The translations under genes and the position numbers were made by a program. The notes under the pieces were generated by a model. It was not told where the DNA came from. It did no database searches and saw only the letters and a list, made by a program, of their open reading frames with translations. Below are positions 1-13,600 of a stretch of 64,000 bases of DNA, piece by piece. The DNA lies in NCBI RefSeq assembly GCF_026745355.1, contig NC_079207.1, positions 35,124,502-35,188,501 on the forward strand, given 5' to 3'. The DNA is from Beta vulgaris subsp. vulgaris (lineage: Eukaryota > Streptophyta > Magnoliopsida > Caryophyllales > Amaranthaceae). Positions within the stretch are counted from its first letter, which is position 1. Each line of letters opens with the position of its first letter.

Positions 1-163
1 TACTTATTGCTAATAAGTAGTTAGTGGACTAACAAGTAGTGGTTTACATGATGGTCTATGTAGTGGGATAGCAAATAGTGGGTTAAGTAGTGGGCATGTT
101 ATTAGTAGTGTTTTGTATGCCTATTTAAAGGTTGTTTCTTTTTTCTCTTCTAAAAATTCTACA

Positions 164-176
164 TGGTATCAAGAGC
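164..176 (+). other. Primer binding site (initiator tRNA-Met type)
   Basis: TGGTATCAAGAGC immediately follows the left LTR end (TCTACA). It matches the plant Ty1 consensus TGGTATCAGAGC with one extra A. Confidence 0.8.
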
Positions 177-803
177 ATCAGTTTAGATCCAAAAAAGAAA
201 AAAAGTAGAGAAAAATGAATATAAAAAAAAAAGAAGAAAAAAAAGGGGAGAAAAAGAGTGTTCAAAAAAAATATTTTTTAAAAAAAAATAAGAGAAGAAA
301 ATTTATGAGTGTTTTATGTGTTTAACCATGACAAGTAATGGTTTTACTTAGATGTGTGGATGGGTTTCCTTTTAACCTAAGAAATTATTTTTGATTACTA
401 TAAAAAAGAGGGAGTAAATATTTAGGGTGATGGGGCAACCTTTCCAAGAAAATCAGATAAATGGCAATCTATGGAAGTCCGTAGTCAATGCAGACACAAT
501 TTTCGAAATTTTAGTAGGATGTGGTCAAATTTGTTAGACTACGTCGAAGAGAGCGAGTTTATGGAGATAAATGCTCCATTCATTCATTGAAGGTTGATGA
601 GAAGTGCATCAATAAATTTGAAGATGGTAATGAGAAGTACATTATATTAGGAAGAGAACTACTTCCGTGTTAATGGAGAGAAGTGTTACATGAAGATTAA
701 GAAAAAAAAATTGAAAGTCCATCATGCAGGAATAATTACGAACAAGCAAGATTGTGACACAATGGTTAATTTTGGCTCTTAGAAATTTTCGAGCAACGGG
801 GTG

Positions 804-1069
804 TGTTGGATTATGCTCCAAAACTAGTCAAATAGTTTTCCTAATAGTTAGGACTTGTTGCTAATAAGTAATTAGTGGACTAACAAGTAGTGGTCTACAT
901 AATATTCTATGTAGTGGGATAGCAAATAGTGGATTAAGGGCATGTTATTAGTAGTGTTTATGCCTATTTAAAGGTTATTTTATTTAGTTATTTATGTATG
1001 AAAAATATATAAGAATGGGGTCTTTCTAATTCTCTCAATGTTTCTTTTTTCTCTTCTAAAAATTTTACA
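804..1069 (+). repeat. 3-prime LTR of the small Ty1-like element
   Basis: 266 bp, from TGTTGGA to TTTTACA, repeating the sequence at the left edge of the window (1-163). It holds the motif TGCCTATTTAAAGG, a plausible TATA region, in both copies. It is longer than the left copy because that copy has lost an internal stretch ending in CTCTCAATG. Confidence 0.8.
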
Positions 1070-1117
1070 TACATGTAAATTTGATGATATAAATTACATT
1101 TTTTGGGATCATTGCAG

Positions 1118-2420
1118 AAAGATAAAGCTTCCGTCCTGGAAGAGGCTGCTAATCATGTCAAAGCATTAAAGCTTCAAGTTGAGGCAAGTCTCGCTAATTG
1201 TTTAATTTGTGTTTTTTTTTTTTTTTTTTGCTAAGTTAGTAATTATATTGCATAATAAACTCCGTTACAACCATATCAATTCAAGGTAAGAGCAAAACAA
1301 CTAGGTTCGGCTATTCTAAGCCAAGGAAGGGAAAAATACATTACTTACCACACTAATCTGTCAACTAAGACTCACTAACCAATAGATCATTTTCTATTTT
1401 TCTTAAGCCTGTATAGTGTAAGTCTCTGTTTCTCTTAACTTAGTCAAAAAAATATAATAAAAAGAAGTTAAGTTTAGATAAAATGAGGTAAATTTTAGTA
1501 ATAAGGATCAGCTATATTTAACACAAAATAAAGTAACTTTAGCACGAATATTAAGTTCGACAGAATAAGTTAATCTAAAGAGAAAGCCTAAAGTGTAGTA
1601 CGGGCAACTTTGTTTCCCTAGGGGCTTTAATTTAACACTCCGGATTCTTCATGCCAATCGGAGTCCCAGCTTGTGTTCAAATTTCTTGTCTCACTATCTT
1701 GTATAGATACTTGTGTCACTCATTATTATTAGTTTACATCATTAGATTCCTCACAATTATTTTACAAAATAAGAAATAAATATATACTTAATAGAATATC
1801 CCAGTAAGAATGAGCGGGCATTGATCATGGTACATATAAAAGATTTCATGAGATTGCAGATTGATACCTGCGTGAGATAGGCGGGATAAGTGTTTTTATT
1901 TTCTCTATGGTCTTTTCCCTATGTTATGAACAGACGATGACAAAGGCCCGAGAAGGAGAATTTCTATCTCGTTACATGCCTTATGTGGGAACTCCAATTA
2001 TCCAATTTCAAAGCCCAAGACAGTGTGTTCCCCGAAGCGCAGGACCAAGTACGGGAACTGGAATCGGAATGCCATTTGGGGTGGGAATATGCCAAAGTTG
2101 TTCGTGTGCATGTGCACCATATATTCACCTTCCTCCAGGTATTAATTTTTTTTTTTTTTTTTGATAGAGAGAGCCACGGAGAATTACATAGACGGGGATG
2201 TGATCCCAAATCTTGGATACCACCTCCCACGACTTTAATCAACTAAACTAGTTGAGGTCCATTCCTCCAGGTATTTCAAACCCCTATTCAGCCTCAATGA
2301 TGGCTGCATATCCATTATTCCCTGCTGTGTGTTCGACTCAGACAGTAATTTCGCAAAGTGACGGAAACTGTTCTAGTGAAACAGAGCCTTGCTCGGAAGT
2401 GCATGAGCAGCTTGGCACAG
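1118..2420 (+). pseudogene. bHLH transcription factor gene fragments (PIF/SPATULA-like group), split by a SINE
   Basis: A 66-nt exon (1118-1183) follows an acceptor-like ATTGCAG. It encodes KDKASVLEEAANHVKALKLQ plus VE, the second helix of a plant bHLH domain (compare DKASMLDEAIEYLKSLQLQ in PIF and SPATULA proteins). The donor may be the non-canonical GAG|GCAAGT, or CAA|GTTGAG six bases earlier. A second coding tract follows the acceptor ATGAACAG at 1926-1933: the frame starting at 1934 is rich in G, M and P (GTGIGMPFGVGICQ) and ends in PPGI at the SINE. The same frame resumes after the SINE with PPGISNPYSASMMAAYPLF and runs to about 2420, ending in an acidic, Ser-rich tail. The N-terminus, basic region and first helix lie outside the window or are lost. 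It could be a live gene with the SINE in the coding exon, but that insertion adds a poly-T tract and stops, so I call it broken. Assigning the second tract to the same gene is inference. Confidence 0.5.
2144..2261 (-). mobile_element. tRNA-derived SINE, antisense in the bHLH exon
   Basis: Read on the minus strand, the 118-bp body starts TGGACCTCAACTAGTTTAG (A-box-like), has a degenerate B box near GGGATCACATCC, and ends in a run of about 18 A. It is bounded by a perfect 14-bp TSD, TTCCTCCAGGTATT, at 2130-2143 and 2262-2275. A 14-bp TSD plus a terminal A-run is the mark of LINE-assisted retroposition. The repeated PPGI codons on both sides confirm insertion into coding sequence. Confidence 0.85.
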
Positions 2421-2475
2421 GTCTATATATGATCTATATCTTGCTATTGTTTTGGATAGGAAAACTATGAAAATC

Positions 2476-4642
2476 TTTATTATGCTTAAATATAGTGTTA
2501 TAATATCTTGTCCGGTTACTGCGCGCTATAATCGCTTTCTGAATGTCCTAGGTAATGATCGAAAAAGGAGTGCAACCCACCTTAAACAATAGTTGATTCC
2601 TCATCCTAAGTGTTGAATTTTCTCTCAAGATGAAGGTTGTTGCCATGTTGCTTTCAGAAAGGTTTTTACGAGAATTTGAAGTTTCAATGTCAAATGAACG
2701 TCTATAGGTCTAAATAGAGCGTTTGGTCAATGCTTTTCATGAAGAATGGAAAATATGTATACTTTATATATTGTTTGTTTGGTTTCTTTATTCCTTTCAT
2801 CACCCTTTTTTAGAGGATACTAGTTATTGGTATGTGTGATTCAGATGACCCTGAACTTAAAGATCATATTTAATATACTTTGCTCTACCTTGTATAGTTA
2901 AACTATTTAGGCATTGTTCTTTTAATTCACCCTGAACTCTAAATTGTGCTAATCGAATTACACGGAACAAAATAGATAATTAAATGAAATATAATAATAT
3001 TATAATAATAATAGATCAATAATTAATGATAATAGAAAATATTACAAAAATAACAAATATAATACTTCTTTTTCGATACTCGTTAGTTGGAATATGCACA
3101 ATTACCAAGGAGACTACAGAGATATAGAGAGATAAAAAAAGAATCATTATATGCTAAAAAGAAAAGATAATATTCTGCCAATAATGTTAATGATGGAAGT
3201 AATAAAGAACTTCCTAAAATAGGAACCGTTGCAAGTAGTTAAAAAAAATCAATAGTGTAATAATATAGTAATAATGAGTCTATTTGATTTTATATTGGGA
3301 CCACCATCTCAAAATTCCTAGATCCTCTACTGCTAACATACATGCAAAAAAATTCTTTTGGCTTGAATGTAAATGAGGTTGACTTAATAGTGATTAAGAA
3401 CCTAAATTTCATTTCAATTTTAGAAATTAAATTATGCTTTTGAATTGCAATTTCAATACCTGAAATTCGTCCAGGAAACATGAAAATTGAAATCCAATTT
3501 CAATTCCTCAAACTTATTCGGGAAGCATGGAAATTAAATTCCAATCCAAGGTGGGGGTGGGGTCGCCGATGGAGGAGGGGGGAGGGGAGGACATCATGGA
3601 AACTTAGAGGACAGACAAAATAGCATAGGAGAAAAATTAAAATGTCAGTGAAGAGGGTGGATTTAACTTAGGTCGGACTTGTATCGAAATCGGTCAAATG
3701 CCATTGTCTATCCACAAAAGTGAATGGGATCAATACCACCATTTCGAATGACAAAAAGGTTTCAAAACAGGTCTTTACGCGGATATGGTCGACATGGGCT
3801 TGAACTTGTAGGGTTGCCTATTGGACATGTGGCTTCACAAATGCATGAAAACATATTGGATTGAATAGATTGCACATATGCATATCTACTTAGGTTTAGA
3901 CGATTGCATTTTGTGCATATGATTGGATTGGATATGTTAGACCTATACAATACCTATAAGCCTTTAAATTCATCCAGTCATTGACATTGAATATTAAAAA
4001 TTGGGCTATATTGATGCAAATGGACGTATAGACTTATAAGATGGATTGGATATATTGGGCTTATATGGATGCATATAGGCCTATGAATTATATGCATATG
4101 ATTTTAACTAAGTTTATATGCACGTATGATGGGCCTTTTTTGACTTGATGGAATAAAATTTTTTAATTGATGAGCTTTATAATGATGTATTTGGATGGTT
4201 TTAGATGGAATGGGCTTAGAATATGTAAAATTTTCATTTTGGTTTTAAGAATTTTGTACCTTTTTTGTATTTGATTTTTTGAAAATGTGAAATAGAATTT
4301 GGAGGATGGAAATATATATATGAGTGAATCGAGTTGTAAATGAAAACAGGTTACACAATGCATAACACTTTGTTGACTTTGGAATTCAAAAAACGCATGG
4401 GCTCAATTGACTTTAAATCCAGAATTGATGGGATCCTAATAAGCCTAATGGACCAACTTAAAGGATAGTGGAATTAGATGGACCTCTAATGGACCTAATG
4501 TAGATGAAATGAAATTTTCTTAGACCCCTAATGGACATAAACTCGATGGGAAATTGATGGCCTAAGGAGAGTAATGGATATAAAATTTGATGGACCTAGG
4601 GAGTCCAATTGCTGGAAGTGGATGAAACTGAGGCATATTAGG
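2476..4642. other. No gene recognised; AT-rich, with degenerate short repeats
   Basis: Downstream of the bHLH pieces the DNA is AT-rich, with many short ORFs and none convincing. About 3541-3600 is a G-rich run (GGTGGGGGTGGGG, GGAGGAGGGGGGAGG). About 4000-4640 has loose repeats of GGCCTATGAATTATATGC-like and TAATGGACCTAATG-like words on a common theme of ATGGAC/GGCCTA. This suggests a decayed transposon or satellite that I cannot assign. Confidence 0.5.
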
Positions 4643-5270
4643 TGCTGTAGCTTGAAAATCAATGGCTACAGGCATGACACGTGGCACCATCTTGGCCCTA
4701 CATGTGGCATTCTCTTATGTAGGAAAAGTACATGGATCAGCAGGTTGTATGGGCTAAAGTACACTTTTCTGAGGATAAGATGTACTGAAAACACCCTTTA
4801 TGGCCCTAAATTGTACTTAGGCCCAGTCCAGTTAAAGCCTCATTCCGTAAAAGAGTGAGGTGTACTCACCAATCAACACTTGCCACGTGTCGTAATATTA
4901 TTGCTTAGTCAATCAGATGCTCTCAAATTTATTAGGGTGACATCAAGGTACATCAGTCATTTCAAACAGTATAAATAGTCCTTGAAATCAGGGAAAAGGT
5001 AGGTTTTTCAGAGGATAGTACTGTTATTCTGCCATAAATTCTCTCTTTCCCTACTTTCTCTCTCTAAAAGTTCCTTCCTATCCTTGATACCTGACTTAAT
5101 CTTCAGAGGGGGAAATACCACCCAAAACTCCTAGGTGGGTCCCTTTTTGCAGGTTGCTAGTCGGAGCTCGGGACTGGGAATTGAGTCCAGATGTTGTTGC
5201 ACAAGTCTCCAAATTAAGAACCTTTTTTGGGAATTGTTGTATTGAATTACTAGTTTTACGCTACGTAACA
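4643..5270 (+). mobile_element. Solo LTR of a Ty3/gypsy-type element, TSD TTAGG
   Basis: A 628-bp sequence runs from TGCTGTAGC to CTACGTAACA and is flanked by the perfect 5-bp duplication TTAGG (4638-4642 and 5271-5275). It has a clear TATA box (TATAAATA, 4970-4977) followed by a pyrimidine-rich leader. A related copy lies in reverse orientation at 63004-63630. With no internal region next to it, this is the usual product of LTR-LTR recombination. Family assignment beyond Ty3-like is inferred from size and ends only. Confidence 0.85.
4970..4977 (+). promoter_or_regulatory. LTR TATA box
   Basis: TATAAATA in ACAGTATAAATAGTCC, 327 bp into the solo LTR. The reverse copy at 63004-63630 keeps the same box (TATTTATA at 63301-63308). 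Confidence 0.7.
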
Positions 5271-5485
5271 TTAGGGATTGAATTTGATGGGTTTTTAGAA
5301 TTCTAAATGTATATGGACTTTTCTCCTTCACTAACTTAAAATGAAATACATAATAGTTTTTGCACAAGTCAGTTTTAATGCAAAATAATTGCAATCTCTA
5401 ATCTTAAGTTAATTGTATAGCCAGCCTACTTATGTAGAATTAACTAAAATGTTTTAAGATATCTTAATATGCAATCTTAGTTGAG

Positions 5486-7131
<1,646 letters not shown>

Positions 7132-7145
7132 AACTCCCCCAAGCT
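7132..7145 (-). other. Polypurine tract
   Basis: Minus-strand AGCTTGGGGGAGTT lies directly before the 3-prime LTR start (TGATAAG). Two further copies of the core occur inside the element at about 7919-7931 and 8572-8584. Confidence 0.8.
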
Positions 7146-10100
7146 AAACCATTGCTTGTCCTCAAGCAATAAGACATAGACATTGGAAAAGTTAGACAAC
7201 CTACAATATAGGACTACAACAGGACTAAACACTCAATTGAAGACACAAGAGATATAATCACTACATGAACCAAGCGTCGAAACAATCTCGAACAAAGCCG
7301 CATAGCATATCATGTATCGCAATCGACTTTCCAATCATACCACAAACCATCTCTCCCAAACTGGATTTAACCAAACATGACAGACCTCACTATAGTTATG
7401 TGCACTCAAATCTCTCATGTGTTTAAGGGTTAAATAATGACTCTCAACCTAAATCAGTCGACTCAGATGAAGCAAATACTCTTTAACTTTGACTTTTTGA
7501 CTCACTTAATACTCAACAATACAATACATAATGATCAAGAGGGCTTTTAAGGGTTGTAATGGGGCTGAGGTTAAAGGTATGGAAATAATTTGGGAATTGT
7601 GGTGGAAAAACCAAGAAGGGGGAGCATCATATAACTGAAAACATGACCATGAAAGGTCATAACAACTCCATGCAACAACCAACAATCTCCAAATATAATC
7701 AACAACCTTTTTCACTCAAGAAATTCAATCATAACCCTTTTTTATTTCGCTTTATTCAAAACTCTTTTTCATTTCTTTTTCATTTCATTTTTCTCTTTTT
7801 TTTTCTTTTTCACACTTTCAATTCAATTTCAAAGCTCACTAAACATATTTTTCCATCCTTCTAAACCACAAATCGAGCATTTCAATTCAATATAAACTAA
7901 ACCAAAACTAATACTCGCTCCCCCAAGCTAGGCTTGGGACAAGAATCTAATGAGGCTAAGGTTTATAATGTAGTTAACAATCAAACAAAGTCAGAAAAGG
8001 CTCAGCGGGGCTAAAGGAAGGATAATATGAAACAAGAAATAACTCTGGAGCTAAGATCATCAAATGAAACGCCTCAATCATATCAAAATGTATGCACTAT
8101 CAAATATCAAGAAGTACCAAGTCAAAGTCAAGATCAATGCAGCAACGAGGAACTAATCACACATAAAAGAATAGAACTGACACGGATACGTCAGTTTATA
8201 GGCACAAAAGCTCACTTATGTTAAGGGTGTCTGCATAGTAACATTAAATCGAGCCAGAGAGAGATCAATCAATCTTACCACAAACAATCATGCTATGAAG
8301 TATCATGAACAAGATGAGTGACACTTAACAAATGTAGTAAAATATCAACAAGGTTCTCAAAAAGTCTTAGCAGTAGTCACATAGATGCAACTAAAATAAG
8401 ATGAAATCTAATATGAGATGAAATATGCTAATGCAACTAAGAAAGCAGTACATTTTTTTTTGGTTACACGTAAACTCCCACTCCTAATAAGCAGTACAAA
8501 CCGTGCAACATCCTACGAAAGCAATGAAATCTACACTAAAAAGCAATAAAAGATAGAATATTCCTCCCCCAAGCTAGAATATGCAGTGCCCTCACTGCAT
8601 AAACCAGTTCAGAAAAGAAACGAAAACCAACTCCTGGATCAGCAAATCACCAAAGTCGCCCACCAAAAGCCACAACACCACAAATATACACAAATCCCGA
8701 CAATCCGGCGAACTAATAATTCAATCAATGTACAAGATTCTCAACAAGATGGCAGCAAAACAAAAATCCAAGCAAAAATCTAAGATGAACATTAATGACA
8801 ATTAGGAGTGAGAAAAGATGCTTACTACCCAATTAATTGGGGAGAAAAGTCAAATGTGCTCAAAAATCATGTCATAATGCTTCACGAAGGCGAACTTGGA
8901 CCAATTTGATGCCTATTTGAAAGAAGCCTATAAGAATCATTAATAAAAAAAAAATTAGAAAGCCATTGGGGAAAAAAAAATATATACTAACAAAAGAAAT
9001 TAAACACAAAAAGGGAAAAGAAATAGAAAAGAGAAAAGAAAAATCAGAATAATACAAAAAGAAAAGGAAAAAGAGAAATAAGAAATAAAGAAAAAGGAGG
9101 AAATTAAGGATACTAGTACACCCTATTACACGACACTTTTTTTTTTCATTTTTTTTGTTTTCTTTAATAAGAAATAAAAGAAAAAGGAGGAAAGAAAGAA
9201 TCGAAAGGTGTGTTCAATGGTAGGGGGGCGCTGGTGGTACGGCGGTATGGTGCGAGGCGGGAAAAAAAAATACAGAGAGGGGATGGTGGTGTGTTGCTGC
9301 GCCAATGTAGGCAACTTGACAGTGGTGGCGGCTGATTGCCGGAGGTGCGGCTGGTGAAGGAGACGGAGGCTGTGATGATGGTGGTGGAGATATGCGGATA
9401 GGAGAAAGGCCGGTGGTCTGGCATCGGTGGTTTGTGAGAGAAATGGTGAAGAGAGTAGGGGGTTTGGAGGATGAAGATTGAAACAAGGGAAAAAAGGGGA
9501 TGCGGTGGTTGATGAGAAGAGAAGACGAAGGTGGGGTTCCACTGGATTTCTGGTGGTGTTACGCAATTAGCGTCGTATGGGCGGCGAAGAAATCCGGTAC
9601 GAGTGGTGGTGCGGTGTGTGACGGCGGGTGGGAGACACGCGAGAGGTCCGGTGGTCCGATGGTGGTGCGGTGTGTGTCGGTTCGTAGTGATCGTTGGTGA
9701 TGCTGACGTCACTGTCGTGCAGAGGCTGGTGAAGGTGTCGCCTGAGAAATAAGAACTGCGTGCAGGGCAATGTGCTGACTTTTTTTTTTTTCAATTTTTT
9801 TTTTTTGTTTTCTTTAATATTCTTTTCAATTTCCACCTACAATCACAAGAACCAACAACACACCAAAAGTCAACCACAAAGAATGAAAAAAAAAGAAATA
9901 AACTAAGTTAAAATTCGGGTTGCCTCCCGAAAAGCGCAAATTTAAGGTCTTGCATGACCGTTTGAGATTAGTAGACCACTCATAATAGTTCAATGCTCGA
10001 AGAAGCTTATCATATGTTCCTGCAAACATCTCAGAGCATATCATATAACAGTGAAAAGGAAAAATGAAAAATGTTAGTCCTAAAAAATTATTAAAACTAC

Positions 10101-10403
10101 AAAAAAAAAAAATCAATCGAAAAGTTATATTTACAAGAAGAAAAAGAAAAATCGTTAGTCTTTTTACATGACTCAAAAGAAGGAAAAGAAACGAATTGTG
10201 CATTATTTACATTATCACGAAAGTCATTCAAAAGGGGAGAAAGAAGGAACGATGGAGGTCCTTGGAGGATATAATATAGGGGAAGAAGATATAATATCAA
10301 GTTTCTCAGAGAATGGAACATGAGACTCAAAAACAGTAGGTGGTACCGATAAAGACTCATAAATCACCTCACGCTCAACTTGACTTTCCTCAAAGAGGAA
10401 ATT
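7146..10403 (-). other. Non-coding interior of the Athila-like element
   Basis: 3.2 kb without recognisable coding sequence between gag and the polypurine tract. It is A-rich on the plus strand, with purine runs at 8940-9180. A GC-rich island at about 9200-9760 reads on the minus strand as CCACC/CATCAC-rich sequence with overlapping open frames rich in Pro, His and Thr. This island contrasts with its AT-rich neighbours. The plus-strand word GGGTTGCCTCCCGAAAAGCGC at about 9918 is conserved-looking, but I cannot assign it. Confidence 0.6.
9200..9760 (-). other. GC-rich island inside the Athila-like element, possibly captured
   Basis: The base composition changes abruptly and both sides are poly-A/T-like (TTTTTTTTTTCAATTTTTT at about 9780; a similar run near 9137). 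On the minus strand there are open frames up to about 180 codons, low in complexity (CCACCACCATCATCAC-like). It resembles a 5-prime UTR or first exon of a plant gene, but no protein family is recognisable. Capture is inference only. Confidence 0.3.
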
Positions 10404-11062
10404 TCAACCATGGCTTCTTCCTCCTGCAAAAACATCCATCACATTAGTCGTTCTTTCAATCTTTTCATCATCCCAATAGCTCTCATTTATTATCCACCCC
10501 TCATTATCATCATAAATAAACGAATTGGGGTTAGAATTCTGAGCAGATTGACATTCAAATTGGGAAGAGAGGTCAAACCCATCTACTAATGGTGGTGTCA
10601 TGTAAGCTTGGGGTAAAAAAGCAGATAAAGACATCTCCCACTCATAAGTATCCCTAGCCAACCACTCAATTAAATCCCAACAATAATCAGGCGATTGGAA
10701 TAGAAATCCTCCATTCACATAGATTCTACCACCATCCTAGTTTCTTCATTTAACCCCTCATAAATCACTAGACACATATCCCACAGTTCAATTCCATGAT
10801 TAGGACCAATAAAATCACCAAGTCTATGATAATACTTCCAAAACACTTCATTCTCATACCGAGGAAAAGAAAAAATTGCTCTAGAATTACTAACATGTAT
10901 ATGGGGTTCACAGAACATATGAAGTAATTCAGGAGAACTCATGCAAAAATTGGGAGGATTTTGATATGATGCATCAAAACTGTAAACATGAGAATTCCAA
11001 AAATTATTACTATGTTGCCTAGCAAAATAATTATCCCCATCATCAAAATAGCATGACTCCAT
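10404..11062 (-). pseudogene. gag-like protein of the Athila-like element, frameshifted
   Basis: The reading frame opens with an ATG at 11062 on the minus strand, about 110 bp after the primer site. It encodes a retrotransposon gag domain: the central part has FWKYYHRLGDFIGPNHGIE and IYEGLNEETRMVVESM, matching the gag signature of plant Ty3 elements (helix with EYWxRFK, then YxGL). Near 10716 the frame is broken by loss of one base. The next frame continues the family pattern (NGGFLFQSPDYCWDLIEWLA) down to 10404. A complete Athila gag is far longer and has a zinc knuckle; none is seen here. It would have formed the particle shell; now it is inactive. Confidence 0.75.
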
Positions 11063-11170
11063 GATACAAAAAAAAATTTAAAAAAATTAAATAAAATATT
11101 CACAAAAAGGGGAAAATAAATATATACAATTTAGTCTCACCAATAAAAAACTAACTAAAACAAAACCGTC

Positions 11171-11188
11171 TCCCCGGCAACGGCGCCA
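11171..11188 (-). other. Primer binding site, tRNA-Asp type
   Basis: On the minus strand this reads TGGCGCCGTTGCCGGGGA, complementary to the 3-prime end of plant tRNA-Asp including CCA. It is five bases from the LTR end. This primer choice is characteristic of the Athila lineage. Confidence 0.85.
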
Positions 11189-11193
11189 AAATT

Positions 11194-12651
11194 TGATAGG
11201 CGTGTCGCGCACCTAACAAAAATAAATAACCTAACTAATCCTCCTAACTATGTAGTAGGGTAAGTCAGAGTCGATCCCACAGAGAGAAACTTGTTCTATG
11301 ATTAGTTCTTAAATAATGGTAAGACTAAAGGAGATTAATATCAAGAATAATGGTCGAATTAACTATACTAATCAATATATAAATAAAAGCCCCTACAGTT
11401 AAGTATCCCCACTAGCACGAAATAATACAAAATAATTTCTACCCCAAACTAATAAATTAAATGTTCACAAGGAAAAGTACACCCTATAAAGTACCATAAA
11501 CCTCTCCCGAGTATCTATGGCTTATGTAATATGCATTCAAGCCTACTCCCGTGGAATCATGCATTCTACCTACACGGCACATTAACTTCCTAACAATCCA
11601 TTCTACCTACTCCCATGGAGAACTTCATGCCCTTAATTGAAATACTCAAATCCGTCAAAATCCAACTCCCGTTGTGATCAAGACAATGGAATCATAGCAA
11701 TACTAATTATCCCTAATCTAGTATTGGAATATGCACAATTAATTGAGCAAGAACAATTAACAATTAATATGAGAATTAAAAGAAACAATCATGAATTAAA
11801 TCATACTAGGGTTCAACTTAACCATAGATAAAAGAAACTAATCTATCATGAGATAAATAATGAAATCTAAATCTACAGAGAAAAACATAATTAAAGAAAT
11901 CAATGAAAGGAACTAATAGAACTCATGAATTAATGAAAAAGAATAAAAACTAGGGTTTACCCTAAAAACTAGAGAGAAAGAGAAGAGAGAAAACTAAAAC
12001 CTAAAACCTAAAACCTAAAATAACGTGAGAGGGAGGTAGAGAGAGAAAGAATGAAAACCTATCTAAATAAATATTCAATAACCTAATATGACTTGGAAAG
12101 TAATTTACAAGATAAGGAAAATCTTAAATAAATCATTAATACGCGGATTAGTGATCCGCGCGTACGCGTGGCATATTCCAGCAGAATCAGTGCAATCTTC
12201 CGAAAGACATAACTCCTTGACTAAAAGTCTCCTCGGGGCGTGCCACCTATCGTTGGAAAGCTCTTCTAATCTAGTTTCAAAATATGATGGAATTACTCGA
12301 TTCTAAGAATCACATCAAAAGTTATGATCAGAAGAGTTGACATGACTCCTTTACCACATTTCTTCTAATGATTTTCCGCTTCTATTTCACTCAAATTCGT
12401 ACTATAAAATATCTATGACGATCCTTATGCATTGTAGCTTCCTTCCAAGTGCTCCTAATCCTTAAGCTTAGATAATCATACTCCAAATAAGTCTTCAATG
12501 CCTGAAATTCATCAAAAACAAGAAAACATACCGAATAGGAATAGAAAAGCATAACTTAAGAATATAATGCAACAATGAACCTAAATATGAAACTAAATGC
12601 TCTAAAATGCAACTTAAATGCATCTAAAAACTATATATATAAGCGACTTAT

Positions 12652-12653
<2 letters not shown>
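11194..12653 (-). repeat. 5-prime LTR of the Athila-like element
   Basis: 1460 bp, the upstream LTR on the minus strand, starting TGATAAGTCGC and ending GACACGCCTATCA. Three telomere-like CCTAAAA units lie near 12000. It is adjacent to the primer binding site at its minus-strand 3-prime end. Confidence 0.9.
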
Positions 12654-12749
<96 letters not shown>

Positions 12750-12769
12750 TGTGTGTGTGTGTGCGTATC
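12654..12769. repeat. (TG)n microsatellite, middle block
   Basis: Nearly pure TG repeats with two GG slips, lying between the right LTR of the Athila-like element and the SINE tail. It continues the block that ends at 5685. Confidence 0.95.
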
Positions 12770-12980
12770 TTTTTTTTGGGGTCCCTACTAGGAATCCCAG
12801 GGTAAGATGAAGGCCCCTGCCAAACCGACACCTCTCGCAGGCTAACTCGACATGCGTTTGCAGGCAGACACTCTGAGATTGGGGGGAGGGGGTGGTAAGG
12901 GAAAAACCTCTCCCAAAGTGCCCCTAATGGGGATCAACCCCCTAACCTTGAGGTTGGACCACTAGGGCAAGATTAGCTTA
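12770..12980 (-). mobile_element. tRNA-derived SINE inside the TG microsatellite
   Basis: On the minus strand this reads TAAGCTAATCTTGCCCTAGTGG (A-box-like at about 12954-12972), then GGGGGTTGATCCCC (B-box-like at about 12929-12943), a GC-rich body of about 150 bp, and a short A-tail (T-run at 12770-12777). Both flanks are TG repeat, so the TSD is hidden in the repeat. The pair of internal Pol III boxes at tRNA spacing supports a SINE. Confidence 0.75.
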
Positions 12981-13216
<236 letters not shown>

Positions 13217-13239
13217 TAGTGCATAATTGGCCTAAAGTA

Positions 13240-13600
13240 TCACCCCAAAAGTGTTACTTAAAGGCCTAAAAGTGTTGCTTTAGGTCATATGTAACACTTT
13301 TATAAGTGAAACATCTGCCCATACTACCTATTCTCTAAGGTCACACTTTTCAATGCCAATTTTCACTTTCTCAAGTGTTACTCAAAATTCTCTAACGTAA
13401 CACTTTTTTTAAACTAATGTAGCATTTTCGTAGTGTTACTAATAATGTTTTATGTAACACTTTTTCGTCTATAGTAGCATTTTCTATGTCATCTCTTGAC
13501 TTATAGTAACACTTTGTTAAATATTATGTATCATTTTAAATCAGCATATGTAACACTCTATTAGATGTTTGGCAACACTTCTTATCAGCTAGTTTTATAG
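13240..13600. repeat. Left subterminal GTGTTAC repeats of the CACTA element
   Basis: GTGTTAC, or its complement GTAACAC, appears about every 20-50 bp with variants (AGTGTTACTT, GTAACACTTTT). Both orientations are present at this end, while at the right end nearly all copies read GTGTTAC. Confidence 0.8.

Larger units (their letters stand above)
1..1069 (+). mobile_element. Small non-autonomous Ty1/copia-like LTR element (TRIM-like), left end cut by window
   Basis: Two near-identical copies of a roughly 160-bp sequence lie at 1-163 and 804-1069. Both end in TCTAAAAATT(C/T)TACA. Directly after the left copy is TGGTATCAAGAGC, a match to the initiator tRNA-Met primer site used by plant Ty1 elements. 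The right copy starts TGTTGGATTATG after a short purine-rich stretch (GCAACGGGG). The internal region (176-800) has no ORF of note, so the element would depend on proteins supplied elsewhere. The left LTR lacks about 65 bp near its 3-prime end that the right LTR has (roughly 975-1035). The 5-prime start lies outside the window, so the TSD cannot be checked; the bases after the right LTR are TACAT. Confidence 0.8.

Noticed and set aside
2101..2246. Alternative frame through the SINE as a fused protein
   Set aside because: The 14-bp duplication and the A-run identify an insertion; the frame is not a designed fusion.
9126..9712. Minus-strand frames of 146 and 182 codons rich in Pro, His and Thr
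   Set aside because: Overlapping frames on both strands in a low-complexity GC-rich island of a retrotransposon; no family pattern. Kept only as a compositional island.
11990..12025. Interstitial telomere tract (CCTAAAA units)
   Set aside because: Only two to three units, not the plant telomere unit CCCTAAA in register, and present in both LTRs of one element.
12926..12975. A functional tRNA gene (A and B boxes present)
   Set aside because: No acceptor stem or anticodon arm can be folded, and a SINE body with an A-tail follows.
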